A stretch of DNA of 64,000 nt from Chitinophagaceae bacterium BSSC1 (GTDB lineage: Bacteria > Bacteroidota > Bacteroidia > Chitinophagales > Chitinophagaceae). Positions 8,140 to 18,106 of this stretch are shown one piece after another; the stretch's first letter is position 1, and each line of letters starts with the position of its first letter. The DNA lies in the NCBI GenBank assembly GCA_002256435.1, contig NKJC01000002.1:291996-355995 (forward strand), written 5' to 3'. The notes under the pieces were generated by a model. It worked only from the letters and a program-made list of their open reading frames with translations, had not been told where the DNA came from and ran no database searches. The translations under genes and the position numbers were made by a program.

Positions 8140-10386
8140 CTATTTCCCAAACCTTTTTTTCAGCAAAGCCAATGCGTCAGAAACATCCATATTTGATAAA
8201 TCTTGCTCTTTTGTTTGTATTTGTTTCATAGGTTGTTGACTCCTTTGTGGTCTAGCTGTTTTAGCGGGCGCCTCTTGGGTTTGTTTAATTGACAAGGCTA
8301 TTCTTTTGCGTACCAAATCCACTTCCAAAACCTTTACCAGCACTTTGTCATTGAGTTTGAGTGCTTCATTAGGATCGGTAATATATTGATGTGAGATTTC
8401 ACTAACATGTACTAACCCATCTTGCTTTACGCCAATATCTACAAATGCACCAAAACGCGTAATATTTGTGACCATACCAGGCACTACCATTCCCAATTTC
8501 ACGTCTTCCATCTTATAAATAGCTGCATATTCAAACTGCTCCAATTCAGAACGTGGATCCAATCCTGGTTTGCCCAATTCCTTTAGAATATCACGTATGG
8601 TTAGTTCCCCTAATTGTTCTGAAACATATTTTTTGGGATTCAATTGCTTTAGCACCGCTTCATTGGCAACTAAATCAGATAAACCCAAGCCTAGGTCACT
8701 AGCCATTGTTGTTACAACAGGATAGGCTTCTGGATGCACTGCACTTTTATCTAATGGATGATCCCCATTGGGAATTCTAAGAAAACCAGCACATTGTTCA
8801 AATGCTTTCCCTCCTAATCTGGGTACTTTCAATAATTGTTCTCTATTGGTAAATTTGCCAATTTCAGAACGGTATTTGACAATATTTTCTGCCAAACCTA
8901 GTCCAATACCACTGACATAAGCCAACAAATGTTTACTAGCCGTATTTAAATTGACCCCAACATTATTTACGCAACTAACTACCGTCTGGTCAAGTCTTTC
9001 TTTTAACCTGAACTGGTTAACATCATGCTGGTATTGCCCCACCCCAATGCTCTTGGGATCAATTTTCACCAGTTCAGCCAAAGGATCCATGAGTCTTCTT
9101 CCTATACTAACGGCTCCCCTTACAGTGATATCCTGCTCTGGAAATTCTTCTCTTGCTGTTTCTGAGGCAGAATAAACAGAAGCTCCATCTTCATTTACCA
9201 TAAATACTGGCAGGCCTAAAGACATTTTTTTAATAAACTGATCCGTTTCTCTACCTGCTGTACCATCGCCAATGGCTATCACTTCTATTTGATAAACTTT
9301 TACCAATTCCCTAATGCGATACTCAGCATCAGAAAGCCTATTGTTCTCATGAATAAAAATCAAATCCGTTTTTTTCAACTCACCTTTTTCATCCAAGCAA
9401 ACTATTTTACAACCAGTTCTATAACCTGGATCAATGGCCAAAATGCGCTTGCTTCCAAGCGGGGCACTTAATAACAATTGTCTTAAATTTTCTGCAAAAA
9501 CAGTAATTGCCTCTTCGTCTGCCTTTTGTTTTAAAGCAGATCTAAATTCAGACTCCAAACTTGGTTGAAGCAATCTCCTATAAGCATCCCTAATGGCTTT
9601 CTTAACATGGGTGGAAGATTCAGTAAAACCTTTGATATATTGTTTTTCTAATAACTCCAATGCATCCTCTTCCATTGGCAAAATGGCCATTCTTAGAAAT
9701 CCTTCTAGAAAACCTCGCAATACTGCCAAAATTCTATGGGATGGAATTTTATGGATGGGTTCTGTAAAATCAAAATAGTCCTTGTATTTAACGCCTTCTG
9801 TTTCTTTACCCTCTAACACTTTGCTTTGCAATAATGCGGCGTCTTCAAACAATTTTCTCAATCTGGCCCTATTCTCAGCGTCTTCATTCACCCATTCTGC
9901 AATGATATCTCTAGCCCCTTGTAACGCAATTTCAACTGTGGTTACTTGTTCATTTATAAATGCAGGTAATTCGGGTTCCAGTGGATTGGGGCTTTGTTCC
10001 AATAATAGTTTTGCCAAAGGCTCTAATCCATTTTCCCTAGCCGTTTGGGCCTTTGTTTTCCTTTTGGGTTTAAATGGCAAATAAATATCTTCCAAAACAG
10101 ACATGGTACTTGCTACTTGCAATTTTTGCAAAAGCGCATCAGTCATTTTACCTTGTTCCTCAATAGTCTTGATGATAAAAGCCCTTCTTTCTGTGATTTC
10201 TTTGAAAAACTTTTGTTCGTCTTGTATTTGCTGAATCTGCACTTCATCTAAACCACCTGTTTTGTCTTTTCTATACCGTGCAATAAAGGGAATAGTGGCC
10301 GATTCTTCTAACAATTCTATCACCGCTTCAACTTGGGTTTGGCGGATATTCAATTTACTGGCAATAAGGGAACCGAATTCACTCAT
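8140..10386 (-). CDS. tex: Tex-family RNA-binding transcription accessory protein
   Basis: A 748-residue cytoplasmic nucleic-acid-binding protein of the Tex/Spt6-related family. Domains in order: helical N-terminal region with IPFIARYRKDKTGGLDEVQ; YqgF-like RNase H fold starting at about 323 (RILAIDPGYRTGCKIVCLDE); helix-hairpin-helix repeats at about 490-560 (LLAYVSGIGLGLAENIVKYR); and a C-terminal S1 domain at about 645-715 (GMVVPGMVTNITRFGAFVDIG). The tail beyond S1 is basic and Gln-rich, as is common. Length and motifs are normal. It lies 100 bases downstream of the DnaQ/GIY-YIG gene on the same strand. Confidence 0.95.
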   Translation of the reverse strand: MSEFGSLIASKLNIRQTQVEAVIELLEESATIPFIARYRKDKTGGLDEVQIQQIQDEQKFFKEITERRAFIIKTIEEQGKMTDALLQKLQVASTMSVLEDIYLPFKPKRKTKAQTARENGLEPLAKLLLEQSPNPLEPELPAFINEQVTTVEIALQGARDIIAEWVNEDAENRARLRKLFEDAALLQSKVLEGKETEGVKYKDYFDFTEPIHKIPSHRILAVLRGFLEGFLRMAILPMEEDALELLEKQYIKGFTESSTHVKKAIRDAYRRLLQPSLESEFRSALKQKADEEAITVFAENLRQLLLSAPLGSKRILAIDPGYRTGCKIVCLDEKGELKKTDLIFIHENNRLSDAEYRIRELVKVYQIEVIAIGDGTAGRETDQFIKKMSLGLPVFMVNEDGASVYSASETAREEFPEQDITVRGAVSIGRRLMDPLAELVKIDPKSIGVGQYQHDVNQFRLKERLDQTVVSCVNNVGVNLNTASKHLLAYVSGIGLGLAENIVKYRSEIGKFTNREQLLKVPRLGGKAFEQCAGFLRIPNGDHPLDKSAVHPEAYPVVTTMASDLGLGLSDLVANEAVLKQLNPKKYVSEQLGELTIRDILKELGKPGLDPRSELEQFEYAAIYKMEDVKLGMVVPGMVTNITRFGAFVDIGVKQDGLVHVSEISHQYITDPNEALKLNDKVLVKVLEVDLVRKRIALSIKQTQEAPAKTARPQRSQQPMKQIQTKEQDLSNMDVSDALALLKKRFGK

Positions 10387-10486
10387 AATTCAAAAAATAT
10401 TTGATGGCTTAACAAAGGGATGCGAATGTAGGTGCTGGTTTGGAAAAGAAAAAATTGAAATTTCAGAAGTTAATCACAGTCAATCT

Positions 10487-11800
10487 TTAGGCTATACGAA
10501 TGACTTTATTGGGATTTCTCTCCACAAAATTTCTAATCATAGATCTGATTATTTCATTTTCCGGATAGGGAGTCAATAAGGATTTGGCCGTTTCTAATGC
10601 GGTTACGGTTTCTTTAGCTTCAATAGATCCCATACCAAAGAAACGCCCTTCCTCTACTAGAATACAACTGTTTTTGTCTCTAATCAAAAAGGTTTCATTT
10701 TGGGATTGCACCCAATGCATTGCTGCGGCCACGTTTAAATTATACGTTTCAGGATCAGGATATTGTTCCATTTGGGTCTTATCCAAAAAACAGAGTACGG
10801 GGTCTAAGGAAAAATCTCTAACCAATTTCCATAGCATTCTATGTGCATCTGCTAGCATAGGAAACACAGCAACAGGTTGGCTGTGTTTTTGTTTCTTATC
10901 AATGGCAAGTCTTAGGTATCCCCGGTTGTCTTCAAAATGATAAATTCCCCATAACTGCTCGTATCTTTTTTGACTTTTATTATATGCAGGCCAAAGTCTT
11001 TTTATTTCAACGCTCTCTAACAAACAAGCACTAAACTCAGTAGGACAAGTAGTAAAATCAATACTATGAATATTTCTCAAAAACTCTTGTCTTTTCTTGG
11101 TGGTATCCAATCCTGTAAAATGGCTAACCACCCTTTTACTTAAATATTTGGCTTTCCCAACATAGATTACTTTTCCTTTTGCGTCTTTAAAATAATATAC
11201 ACCAGGCTGAGCGGGTAAGTCCTTGATTTGTTGTTCTGGAAGGTTGGGTGGTAGAATTTGAAACCTGTTCTCTTTTTTAAGCATGTCTTTGATAACCGGC
11301 ATTCCATCTTTTGCAAGTATCAATTGTAACACTTTTGCCGTAGCCAAAGCATCGCCCCCGGCTCTATGCCTATTTTCAATATGTATCCCTAATTCTCTTG
11401 TTAGATGCCCAAGGCCATATTTCCTAAACCCGGGAAATACTTTTCTACTAGTTCTAATAGTACAGATCTTGGGAGTTTGTAATTGAAACCCTGCTTCTTG
11501 CAAATGGTATTTGACAAATGAAAAATCAAAATTGACATTATGGGCAACAAATACGCGGTCATGCAGTAATTGATAAATTTTTTCTGCCACCACATGAAAG
11601 GAAGGTGCCCTAGACACCATTGCATCACTAATCCCAGTCATATTTACAATGAAAGGTGGAATGGGTTGGTGCGGATTCACCAACGTGGCATATTGCCCTT
11701 CAATTTCAGATCCATCCATTAAAACAATAGCAATTTCTGTAATGCCATGCTGTTGGGGAAATCCTCCTGTTGTTTCTATATCTACTACTGCAAATCTCAT
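10487..11800 (-). CDS. DnaQ-like 3'-5' exonuclease fused to a GIY-YIG endonuclease domain
   Basis: A 437-residue fusion. Residues 1-165 form a DEDDh exonuclease: FAVVDIETTGG (ExoI, Asp and Glu), VFVAHNVNFDFSFVK (ExoII) and HRAGGDALATAKVL (ExoIII His/Asp). Residues about 195-275 form a GIY-YIG nuclease of UvrC/Cho type: PGVYYFKDAKGKVIYVGKA with later Arg and Glu residues. The C-terminal 160 residues are not assigned. This architecture is known in Bacteroidota and is usually annotated as an exonuclease domain-containing protein, with a presumed role in DNA repair. It follows the MscS gene by 37 bases in the same direction. The UvrC C-terminal endonuclease and HhH domains are absent, so it is not UvrC. 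Confidence 0.9.
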   Translation of the reverse strand: MRFAVVDIETTGGFPQQHGITEIAIVLMDGSEIEGQYATLVNPHQPIPPFIVNMTGISDAMVSRAPSFHVVAEKIYQLLHDRVFVAHNVNFDFSFVKYHLQEAGFQLQTPKICTIRTSRKVFPGFRKYGLGHLTRELGIHIENRHRAGGDALATAKVLQLILAKDGMPVIKDMLKKENRFQILPPNLPEQQIKDLPAQPGVYYFKDAKGKVIYVGKAKYLSKRVVSHFTGLDTTKKRQEFLRNIHSIDFTTCPTEFSACLLESVEIKRLWPAYNKSQKRYEQLWGIYHFEDNRGYLRLAIDKKQKHSQPVAVFPMLADAHRMLWKLVRDFSLDPVLCFLDKTQMEQYPDPETYNLNVAAAMHWVQSQNETFLIRDKNSCILVEEGRFFGMGSIEAKETVTALETAKSLLTPYPENEIIRSMIRNFVERNPNKVIRIA

Positions 11801-11837
11801 TAAGGTTTCAAAATTTTAGCACAATTCCTGTACCTGA

Positions 11838-14306
11838 TTATTTAGGCGCCACTAAATTGTCTAAGGGCAGATCCTCTCCGTCATCTAACAATTGTTGTTT
11901 ATCTATTTCCAGTAAGCTTTTAACTGATTTAATATGTAAATCTCGTTGTGGAAATGGAATAGTAATATTGTTTTTGCGGAAGCTATCAAACAACTCCAAC
12001 AAAATGGTACTTTTTAAACCTGTCCAAGTATCAAAATCAGCAGTCCAAAATAGCACCCTAAAGTTCACTGAATTATCTGCAAATTCATGTACCAATACAG
12101 CCGGCTTTGGAAAATGCATCACTTCTTTATGATGTTGAATAACTTCTGATATTAATTCTTGCACTTTACGCAACTCAGAATCATAAGCAACACCTACAAT
12201 TAATTCAATTCTTCTATAACTATTGGTCAGCGTCCAGTTGATGAGTTGTTTTGAAATAAATTCCCCATTAGGCACCACTATATCAGCCCCATCATAGGTG
12301 GTGATTTTACTACTCCTGATACCTATTTCTTTAACGGTTCCAGTTTGCTTATCAATTTCAATCACGTCTCCAATTTGCATGGGTTTTTCAAAAGCAAGAA
12401 TAATTCCTGAAACAAGGTTATTGACAATATTTTGTAATCCAAAACCAATACCAACTCCCAACGCTCCAATGACAATAGTGATCCTATCAAAAGGAATACC
12501 GGCAGCTGCAACTGCAACAAAGAACCCCAAAGAGAATACGCCCAATCGCATTAATAATACCCATGATCCATTCTTATTTTTCTTGTTGGCCGCAAACTGA
12601 CCACTTGTTCCAAAAAAGAAGGTTAGCAACTTTGAAATATTACTGGAAATCCAAAGTATAAAAAAGAATAAAAAGATGGTTCCAGCAGTAAAATTCAAGT
12701 TTCCTAATTTAATGGAATAAGCCAACCATTCCCCAATTTTTTCACTCAGAAAATCATATAAGTTTAATGAGAAAAAGAAAATCATGATCCAAATGATCAA
12801 TAATATAATCCTAAGTGTTGACTGGAAGTTTTTCTTGATTTCTTCAAAATTAAACATGACAGAAATCTTGGAATCTTTAAATGCTTCTAAGTGCAAATAA
12901 ATCACTTCAAAAACCAGACTTTCTAAAACATCAATGGCAAGGGCAAAACTGATACTGATAATAGCACTAGAAGAGAATAATTTGGCCAAAGTAACCCTTC
13001 CTGCAAAATTGGAAACAATTGCCAATAAATGCAGGAATACATAAAGGTTCAATAACCAGAAATAATATTTTTCGTACCTGCCAGCATTCCCTTTTAACCT
13101 ACGCTGCATCTTAACCGCAAGTGCCACTGAACCCAAATTCAAGAAAAACAAAAACCATCTTTGAACCAAGGATGGCTCAATTAATACTACGTCTAAGCTT
13201 ATACCTAGAAAAAGCAATAAAAAATACATCCAAGAAATTTTGAATTCCTTAGACCATGTAAACCAAGCTAATTTTGTAAAAATCAGCATTAACAAGAATG
13301 ATAACATCTGTACCAATGACATTGGTGGTGTATCATACACAAAGGGAGATAATAAAAAAACAAAAAAACAAACCGTATACAAAACACCTTGACTCAAATA
13401 AGGGATAGGAGTAAAAATGTCTGGCTTACCCATTTTGTGTAACCTACTCATGCACAACCATAACCAAGCAAAAACCAACACTATCCAAACTAAATGCCAA
13501 ACCATTGCATCCGATGTTACACGCAAGTAAAAAGGAATTAAATAACTAATTCTTTTAAAGCTATCCTGATATACTTGTAAAAAACTTCTTTTATACTCAA
13601 CATTATGGGCATTGATTAAATAAGATTCTTCTAACTTAAATGCGTTTTTACTATAGTTCTTAATTTGAAACTGTACTTCATCCAACAAATCATTGATTTG
13701 AAAAGAAAGTGCCACTACCCTAGACTCTAAAAAACCAATTTTATTCAGGGCAAACTTTGAACTGGTATCAGCTTGTTCCCATTTCTTACTTACATTTTGA
13801 ATTTGCAACACATAAATTGACAAGAGTCCGGAATCTTGTGACAATTTATTGAAGATAGATTCCTGCGAAATTTTTGCAATATCATTTGAGATTCCATCTA
13901 ATTGATGGCTGTATCTTAATAATTGTTCCTGCCAATCACGCATTTGCTTTTTGAGTTGTACTAATACTACCCTATTGGTATACAAACTCCTTAAATTATA
14001 ATATTTACTATTACTTAAATTCTTTTGGATATAAGTAACCAACTGCTCATTTTCTGGCAAACTCTCTGCAATAGCAGTAGTATCAAACCCCCTTTTCAGA
14101 ATATTATTAGCCTTATTCAACACCTCAGCATAAGATTCTAGGTTGGTCAAAATAGACCCAATGCTAGTATCCTGCTTGGGTTGTATTTGTTGAGAACTGG
14201 TATCAGTTTTTAAAAGAGAGTCAATAGCAGATTGTGAAATCCCTACCAAAGGCATCATCAAAAGGAACAAAATGCCACACTTAACTGAAATATGCTTCAA
14301 GTTCAT
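11838..14306 (-). CDS. Large mechanosensitive channel, MscS family
   Basis: An 822-residue membrane protein with a signal-peptide-like N-terminus (CGILFLLMMPLVGISQS), a periplasmic helical region of about 200 residues, and about ten or eleven hydrophobic segments from residue 265 onward. The pore helix and beta domain carry the MscS signature: GALGVGIGFGLQNIVNNLVSG, EKPMQIGDVIEI, GTVKEIGIRSSKITTYDG and VVPNGEFIS. The length resembles the MscK/YbdG-like enlarged members rather than E. coli MscS. It probably opens under membrane tension during hypo-osmotic shock. It is the first gene of the minus-strand run MscS > nuclease > tex > kinase. What the long periplasmic part adds is unknown. Confidence 0.9.
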   Translation of the reverse strand: MNLKHISVKCGILFLLMMPLVGISQSAIDSLLKTDTSSQQIQPKQDTSIGSILTNLESYAEVLNKANNILKRGFDTTAIAESLPENEQLVTYIQKNLSNSKYYNLRSLYTNRVVLVQLKKQMRDWQEQLLRYSHQLDGISNDIAKISQESIFNKLSQDSGLLSIYVLQIQNVSKKWEQADTSSKFALNKIGFLESRVVALSFQINDLLDEVQFQIKNYSKNAFKLEESYLINAHNVEYKRSFLQVYQDSFKRISYLIPFYLRVTSDAMVWHLVWIVLVFAWLWLCMSRLHKMGKPDIFTPIPYLSQGVLYTVCFFVFLLSPFVYDTPPMSLVQMLSFLLMLIFTKLAWFTWSKEFKISWMYFLLLFLGISLDVVLIEPSLVQRWFLFFLNLGSVALAVKMQRRLKGNAGRYEKYYFWLLNLYVFLHLLAIVSNFAGRVTLAKLFSSSAIISISFALAIDVLESLVFEVIYLHLEAFKDSKISVMFNFEEIKKNFQSTLRIILLIIWIMIFFFSLNLYDFLSEKIGEWLAYSIKLGNLNFTAGTIFLFFFILWISSNISKLLTFFFGTSGQFAANKKNKNGSWVLLMRLGVFSLGFFVAVAAAGIPFDRITIVIGALGVGIGFGLQNIVNNLVSGIILAFEKPMQIGDVIEIDKQTGTVKEIGIRSSKITTYDGADIVVPNGEFISKQLINWTLTNSYRRIELIVGVAYDSELRKVQELISEVIQHHKEVMHFPKPAVLVHEFADNSVNFRVLFWTADFDTWTGLKSTILLELFDSFRKNNITIPFPQRDLHIKSVKSLLEIDKQQLLDDGEDLPLDNLVAPK

Positions 14307-14496
14307 ATGAAAATATTGGCTTAAAACTAAGAAAAATAGCCCCAGAAACTGTAATAATGATGGAGAATTGAATACAAATGATCAAATAAACGTCAAATTG
14401 TAACATTTAGGTGAATAATGCGTTTTGCTATTATTAACAACATTTAACCTAGCATCTGCTTTTGACGTTTTACTTTTACAACCAAATCACACTGAT

Positions 14497-14736
14497 ATGA
14501 AAGCCCTATATTCCCTAATGGTGGTAATTTTGTTAGTTGGGTGCCAAGGTACCCGTCAAAAAGCCATTCAAACCCTTTGCAAGGAAGTGGGTAAGAATAC
14601 AAGCAATTGTACCAAAACTGTGGGTTTGATCAGTGCCAGTGTGGTGGAAAATCAGTTAATCAATAGTTCCAACCAACATCAAGAAACCAATACTTCTCCA
14701 AGTTTATTAGAGGCTCACGATTCATTTAGCTGGTAA
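14497..14736 (+). CDS. Small predicted lipoprotein (79 aa) of unknown function
   Basis: The tracked ORF starts at 14425, but the ATG at 14497 gives a clean lipoprotein signal: MKALYSLMVVILLVGC, with the lipobox LVGC at residue 16. The mature part is about 64 residues, contains two more cysteines (TLCKEV and SNCTKT), and ends in a polar Asn/Gln/Ser-rich tail. I recognise no domain. It stands alone between the divergent MscS gene and valS. Whether it is expressed is uncertain, but a lipobox in a short ORF is hard to get by chance. Confidence 0.5.
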   Translation: MKALYSLMVVILLVGCQGTRQKAIQTLCKEVGKNTSNCTKTVGLISASVVENQLINSSNQHQETNTSPSLLEAHDSFSW

Positions 14737-14807
14737 GCTAGTGCTAGATTTTACCCTTTTTCAACCCAAGTTCAAAGACTTTCCTTTACCCCAAGAGGCT
14801 TTTACCT

Positions 14808-14815
14808 TAGTTTTG
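14808..14815 (+). promoter_or_regulatory. -7-like box (TAGTTTTG) upstream of valS
   Basis: TAGTTTTG matches TANNTTTG and ends 26 bases before the valS ATG. No convincing -33 element is seen. Confidence 0.4.
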
Positions 14816-14841
14816 TAGCTAGTTAATAAGTATTAGAAAGC

Positions 14842-17475
14842 ATGGAACTGAGCAAGAATTATATGCCTACAGAGGTGGAAACCAATTGGTATGCCCACTG
14901 GCTGGCAAAGGGTTATTTTAGTAGCAAACCTGATCATAGGGAATCTTATACCGTGGTCATCCCCCCTCCCAATGTTACAGGAGTGTTGCACATGGGGCAT
15001 TGTTTGAACAATAGTATTCAGGATATTTTGGTAAGAAGGGCTAGGATGATGGGCAAAAATGCCTGTTGGGTTCCGGGTACCGACCATGCTTCTATTGCCA
15101 CTGAAGCAAAGGTTGTAGCAATGCTACGTGAAAGAGGGATTGCCAAGTCTTCCTTAACCAGGGATGCTTTCTTGGAATACGCTTGGGAGTGGAAGGAAAA
15201 ATATGGTGGCATTATCTTACAGCAATTGCGCAAATTGGGTTGTAGCCTAGACTGGGACAGAACATCCTTTACCATGGACCCAGATTATTACCAATCTGTG
15301 ATTGGGGTATTTATTGAACTATATAACAAGGGTTGTATCTATCGCGGCAAGCGAATGATCAACTGGGATGTTCGAGCAAAAACAGCTTTGAGTGATGAGG
15401 AAGTGATTTATAAAGAAGTTCAAAGCAAATTATACCATTTGAGGTATGAGATTGAGTCTTCAGAAGGTTCTGAAAAATCCTATATCACCATTGCCACTGT
15501 ACGTCCTGAAACCATTTTAGGCGACTCGGCAATTTGCGTTCACCCTGATGATGAACGCTACAAACACTTACACGGTAAGTTTGCATTTGTTCCTTTGATC
15601 AATAGAAAAATCCCCATTATTCCTGATGAATATGTTGCTATTGATTTTGGTACTGGAGCTTTAAAAGTAACACCTGCTCATGATATGAATGACTACCAAC
15701 TGGGTCAGAAATACCAGTTAGAAATCATTGATACCATGAATGATGATGGCACCATGAACCAAGACGCCCAATTATTTGTGGGTCTAGATAGATTAGAAGT
15801 TAGAAAACTGATTGTCCCTGAATTGGATGCTGCAGGCAACTTGGTAAAAATAGAAGAATACACCAACCAAGTTGGGTTTAGTGAGCGTACTGATGCCATG
15901 GTAGAACCTAGGTTAAGTTTACAATGGTGGGTAAGTATGAAAGATTTGGCCGCTCCAGCATTATCTGCGGTAATGGAAGATGAAATTCATTTTCATCCAG
16001 CCAAGTTCAAAAATCTATACCGCCATTGGATGGAGAACATCAAGGACTGGTGTATCAGCCGTCAATTGTGGTGGGGCCATAGAATTCCCGCTTATTATGC
16101 CCCTGATGGGCGATTTGCAGTGGCAAAAAATGCCGAAGATGCTTTAGCGCAATTGAATACTGCTGAAAATCCTTTGACCATTGACCAGATCAAACAAGAC
16201 GATGATTGTTTGGATACCTGGTTCTCAAGTTGGCTCTGGCCTTTTGAAGTATTCAAAGGATTATCACAGCCGGGAAATAAAGAACTTGACTATTATTATC
16301 CAACCAACACCTTGGTTACTGCACCAGAAATTATTTTTTTCTGGGTTGCTAGAATGATCATGGCGGGTTATGAATTCCAAGGTAAGAAACCCTTTACAGA
16401 CGTATATTTTACTGGAATTGTAAGGGATAAGCAAGGAAGAAAAATGAGTAAGAGTTTGGGAAATTCACCAGACCTACTTGGCTTGATTGACAAATACGGA
16501 GCAGACGCTGTGCGATTTGGGATCATGATCTCCTCTCCTGCTGGAAATGATTTGTTATTTGACGAGTCTGCCTTAGAACAGGGTAGAAATTTCAACAACA
16601 AACTCTGGAATGCATTGAAGTTGATTAAAATGTGGGAAGCCCGCATTGGCGCAGATTCAGACAACCATGACCAACAAGTTTTTGCCATCAATTGGTTTGA
16701 AAACAGACTCAATACTGTTAGAACAGAAGTAGAAGGATTGATGGAACAATTCCGTTTAAGTGAGGCTTTGAAAATCATTTACTCACTTATCTGGGATGAT
16801 TTTTGCAGTTGGTATTTGGAATGGATCAAACCAGGCTTTGAACAACCTATTGACCCAGCATTGTATCAAAAAACGGTTGGATATTTTGAAGAATTGATGC
16901 AATTACTGCATCCATTTATGCCATTTATTACAGAAGAAATTTACCATTTACTAGGCGAACAAACAGATGACCTTTGTGTAAAACAAAATAAGCCTTTGGT
17001 ATCTGAAAATGCTTCTATTACAGCAGCTGGTGAATTATTAAAGCAAGTAATTTCCGCTTTGCGCGATGCTAGAAACAAAAACCAATTAAAACCCAAGGAA
17101 ACCATTGACCTTCATATTCAAACGTCAAATCTTTCAAGCTATCAAGCTATAGAAGCAATTCTTGCCAAACAGGTCAATGCCAAAAGCATTCAATATACCC
17201 AAGAATCTGTGGCTAATAGTATTGTAGTGGCTGTTGAAAAGGATAAATTCTTTATTGAAACAGAAAAGCAATTAGACGCAGGCACTTTAAAGGCAGAATT
17301 ACTAAAAGACCTAGAACACCAACGCAATTTTCTAGAAGCGGTTAGCAAAAAACTGTCTAATGAACGGTTTGTACAAAACGCAAAACCTGAAGTAGTAGCG
17401 CTGGAGCAAAAGAAACAATCTGATGCTTTGGCAAGGATTAAAACTATTGAAGAAAGCTTATCCAATTTGAACTGA
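14842..17475 (+). CDS. valS: Valine--tRNA ligase
   Basis: An 877-residue class I aminoacyl-tRNA synthetase that charges tRNA-Val in the cytoplasm. Visible: PPPNVTGVLHMGHCLNN with the HIGH-type motif HMGH, the CP1 editing domain (ATVRPETILGDSAICVHPDD, GTGALKVTPAHDMNDY), KMSKSLGNS at about 533, and a C-terminal region with charged helices matching the ValS tRNA-binding arm (from about 810). Length is typical for the family. Its stop overlaps the start of the following PAP2 gene by one base. Confidence 0.98.
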   Translation: MELSKNYMPTEVETNWYAHWLAKGYFSSKPDHRESYTVVIPPPNVTGVLHMGHCLNNSIQDILVRRARMMGKNACWVPGTDHASIATEAKVVAMLRERGIAKSSLTRDAFLEYAWEWKEKYGGIILQQLRKLGCSLDWDRTSFTMDPDYYQSVIGVFIELYNKGCIYRGKRMINWDVRAKTALSDEEVIYKEVQSKLYHLRYEIESSEGSEKSYITIATVRPETILGDSAICVHPDDERYKHLHGKFAFVPLINRKIPIIPDEYVAIDFGTGALKVTPAHDMNDYQLGQKYQLEIIDTMNDDGTMNQDAQLFVGLDRLEVRKLIVPELDAAGNLVKIEEYTNQVGFSERTDAMVEPRLSLQWWVSMKDLAAPALSAVMEDEIHFHPAKFKNLYRHWMENIKDWCISRQLWWGHRIPAYYAPDGRFAVAKNAEDALAQLNTAENPLTIDQIKQDDDCLDTWFSSWLWPFEVFKGLSQPGNKELDYYYPTNTLVTAPEIIFFWVARMIMAGYEFQGKKPFTDVYFTGIVRDKQGRKMSKSLGNSPDLLGLIDKYGADAVRFGIMISSPAGNDLLFDESALEQGRNFNNKLWNALKLIKMWEARIGADSDNHDQQVFAINWFENRLNTVRTEVEGLMEQFRLSEALKIIYSLIWDDFCSWYLEWIKPGFEQPIDPALYQKTVGYFEELMQLLHPFMPFITEEIYHLLGEQTDDLCVKQNKPLVSENASITAAGELLKQVISALRDARNKNQLKPKETIDLHIQTSNLSSYQAIEAILAKQVNAKSIQYTQESVANSIVVAVEKDKFFIETEKQLDAGTLKAELLKDLEHQRNFLEAVSKKLSNERFVQNAKPEVVALEQKKQSDALARIKTIEESLSNLN

Positions 17476-18104
17476 TGCCAATAAGAACCTTTGCCTTATT
17501 TGTTTTCATATTTTCCATGTTTCTTCCAACAGAACAAACATGCGCTCAGAATTGGGATATTAATTTATTGAAAAGCATCAACCCTTCCAAACCTGATAAC
17601 CAGTTTTGGAAGTCTGTTTCAAGTACCGCAGAGCCTTTGGCTGTTGCGGCACCTATTAGCATGTTTGCGGTTTCATTCATTAATAAAGACAAACAGTTAA
17701 GGGCCAATGCTTGTAAAATGGTAGGAAGCTTGGTTATTACCGCTGTGCTTACTGAAGGAATTAAAAGAACGGTGAATAGAGATAGACCATTTGTTACCTA
17801 TCCCTTTGACGTGTTTCCAAATAACATGGATGAGACAGGCAAATCCATGCCATCCGGACATACCGCATTTGCTTTTACAACGGCCACATCGCTGTTTACA
17901 GCTTACCCCAAATGGTATGTTGGTTTGCCATTGTATGCTTGGGCAACTTCAGTAGGTTATAGCAGACTTTACTTAGGGCAACACTACCCATCTGATGTAT
18001 TGATGGGTGCAGTTGTTGGAACAGGATCGGCCTTGGCCAGCAACTGGTTGTACAAAAAATTGACCCATAAAAAAGAACAGAAACAAGCTCCAGTAATTAA
18101 TTAG
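17475..18104 (+). CDS. PAP2-superfamily phosphatase, periplasmic/membrane
   Basis: A 209-residue type 2 phosphatidic-acid-phosphatase-like protein with a signal sequence or first membrane helix (FALFVFIFSMFLPTEQTCAQ). The three catalytic blocks are present: KRTVNRDRPF (C1), MPSGHTAFAFTTATS (C2, His) and SRLYLGQHYPSDVLMGAVVG (C3, nucleophile His). The family dephosphorylates lipid phosphates such as undecaprenyl diphosphate, phosphatidic acid or lipid A. The ATG shares its A with the valS TGA (TGATG), so translation is likely coupled; a functional link to valS is not expected. It is separate from the second PAP2 gene at 47.3 kb. Confidence 0.9.
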   Translation: MPIRTFALFVFIFSMFLPTEQTCAQNWDINLLKSINPSKPDNQFWKSVSSTAEPLAVAAPISMFAVSFINKDKQLRANACKMVGSLVITAVLTEGIKRTVNRDRPFVTYPFDVFPNNMDETGKSMPSGHTAFAFTTATSLFTAYPKWYVGLPLYAWATSVGYSRLYLGQHYPSDVLMGAVVGTGSALASNWLYKKLTHKKEQKQAPVIN

Positions 18105-18106
18105 CA

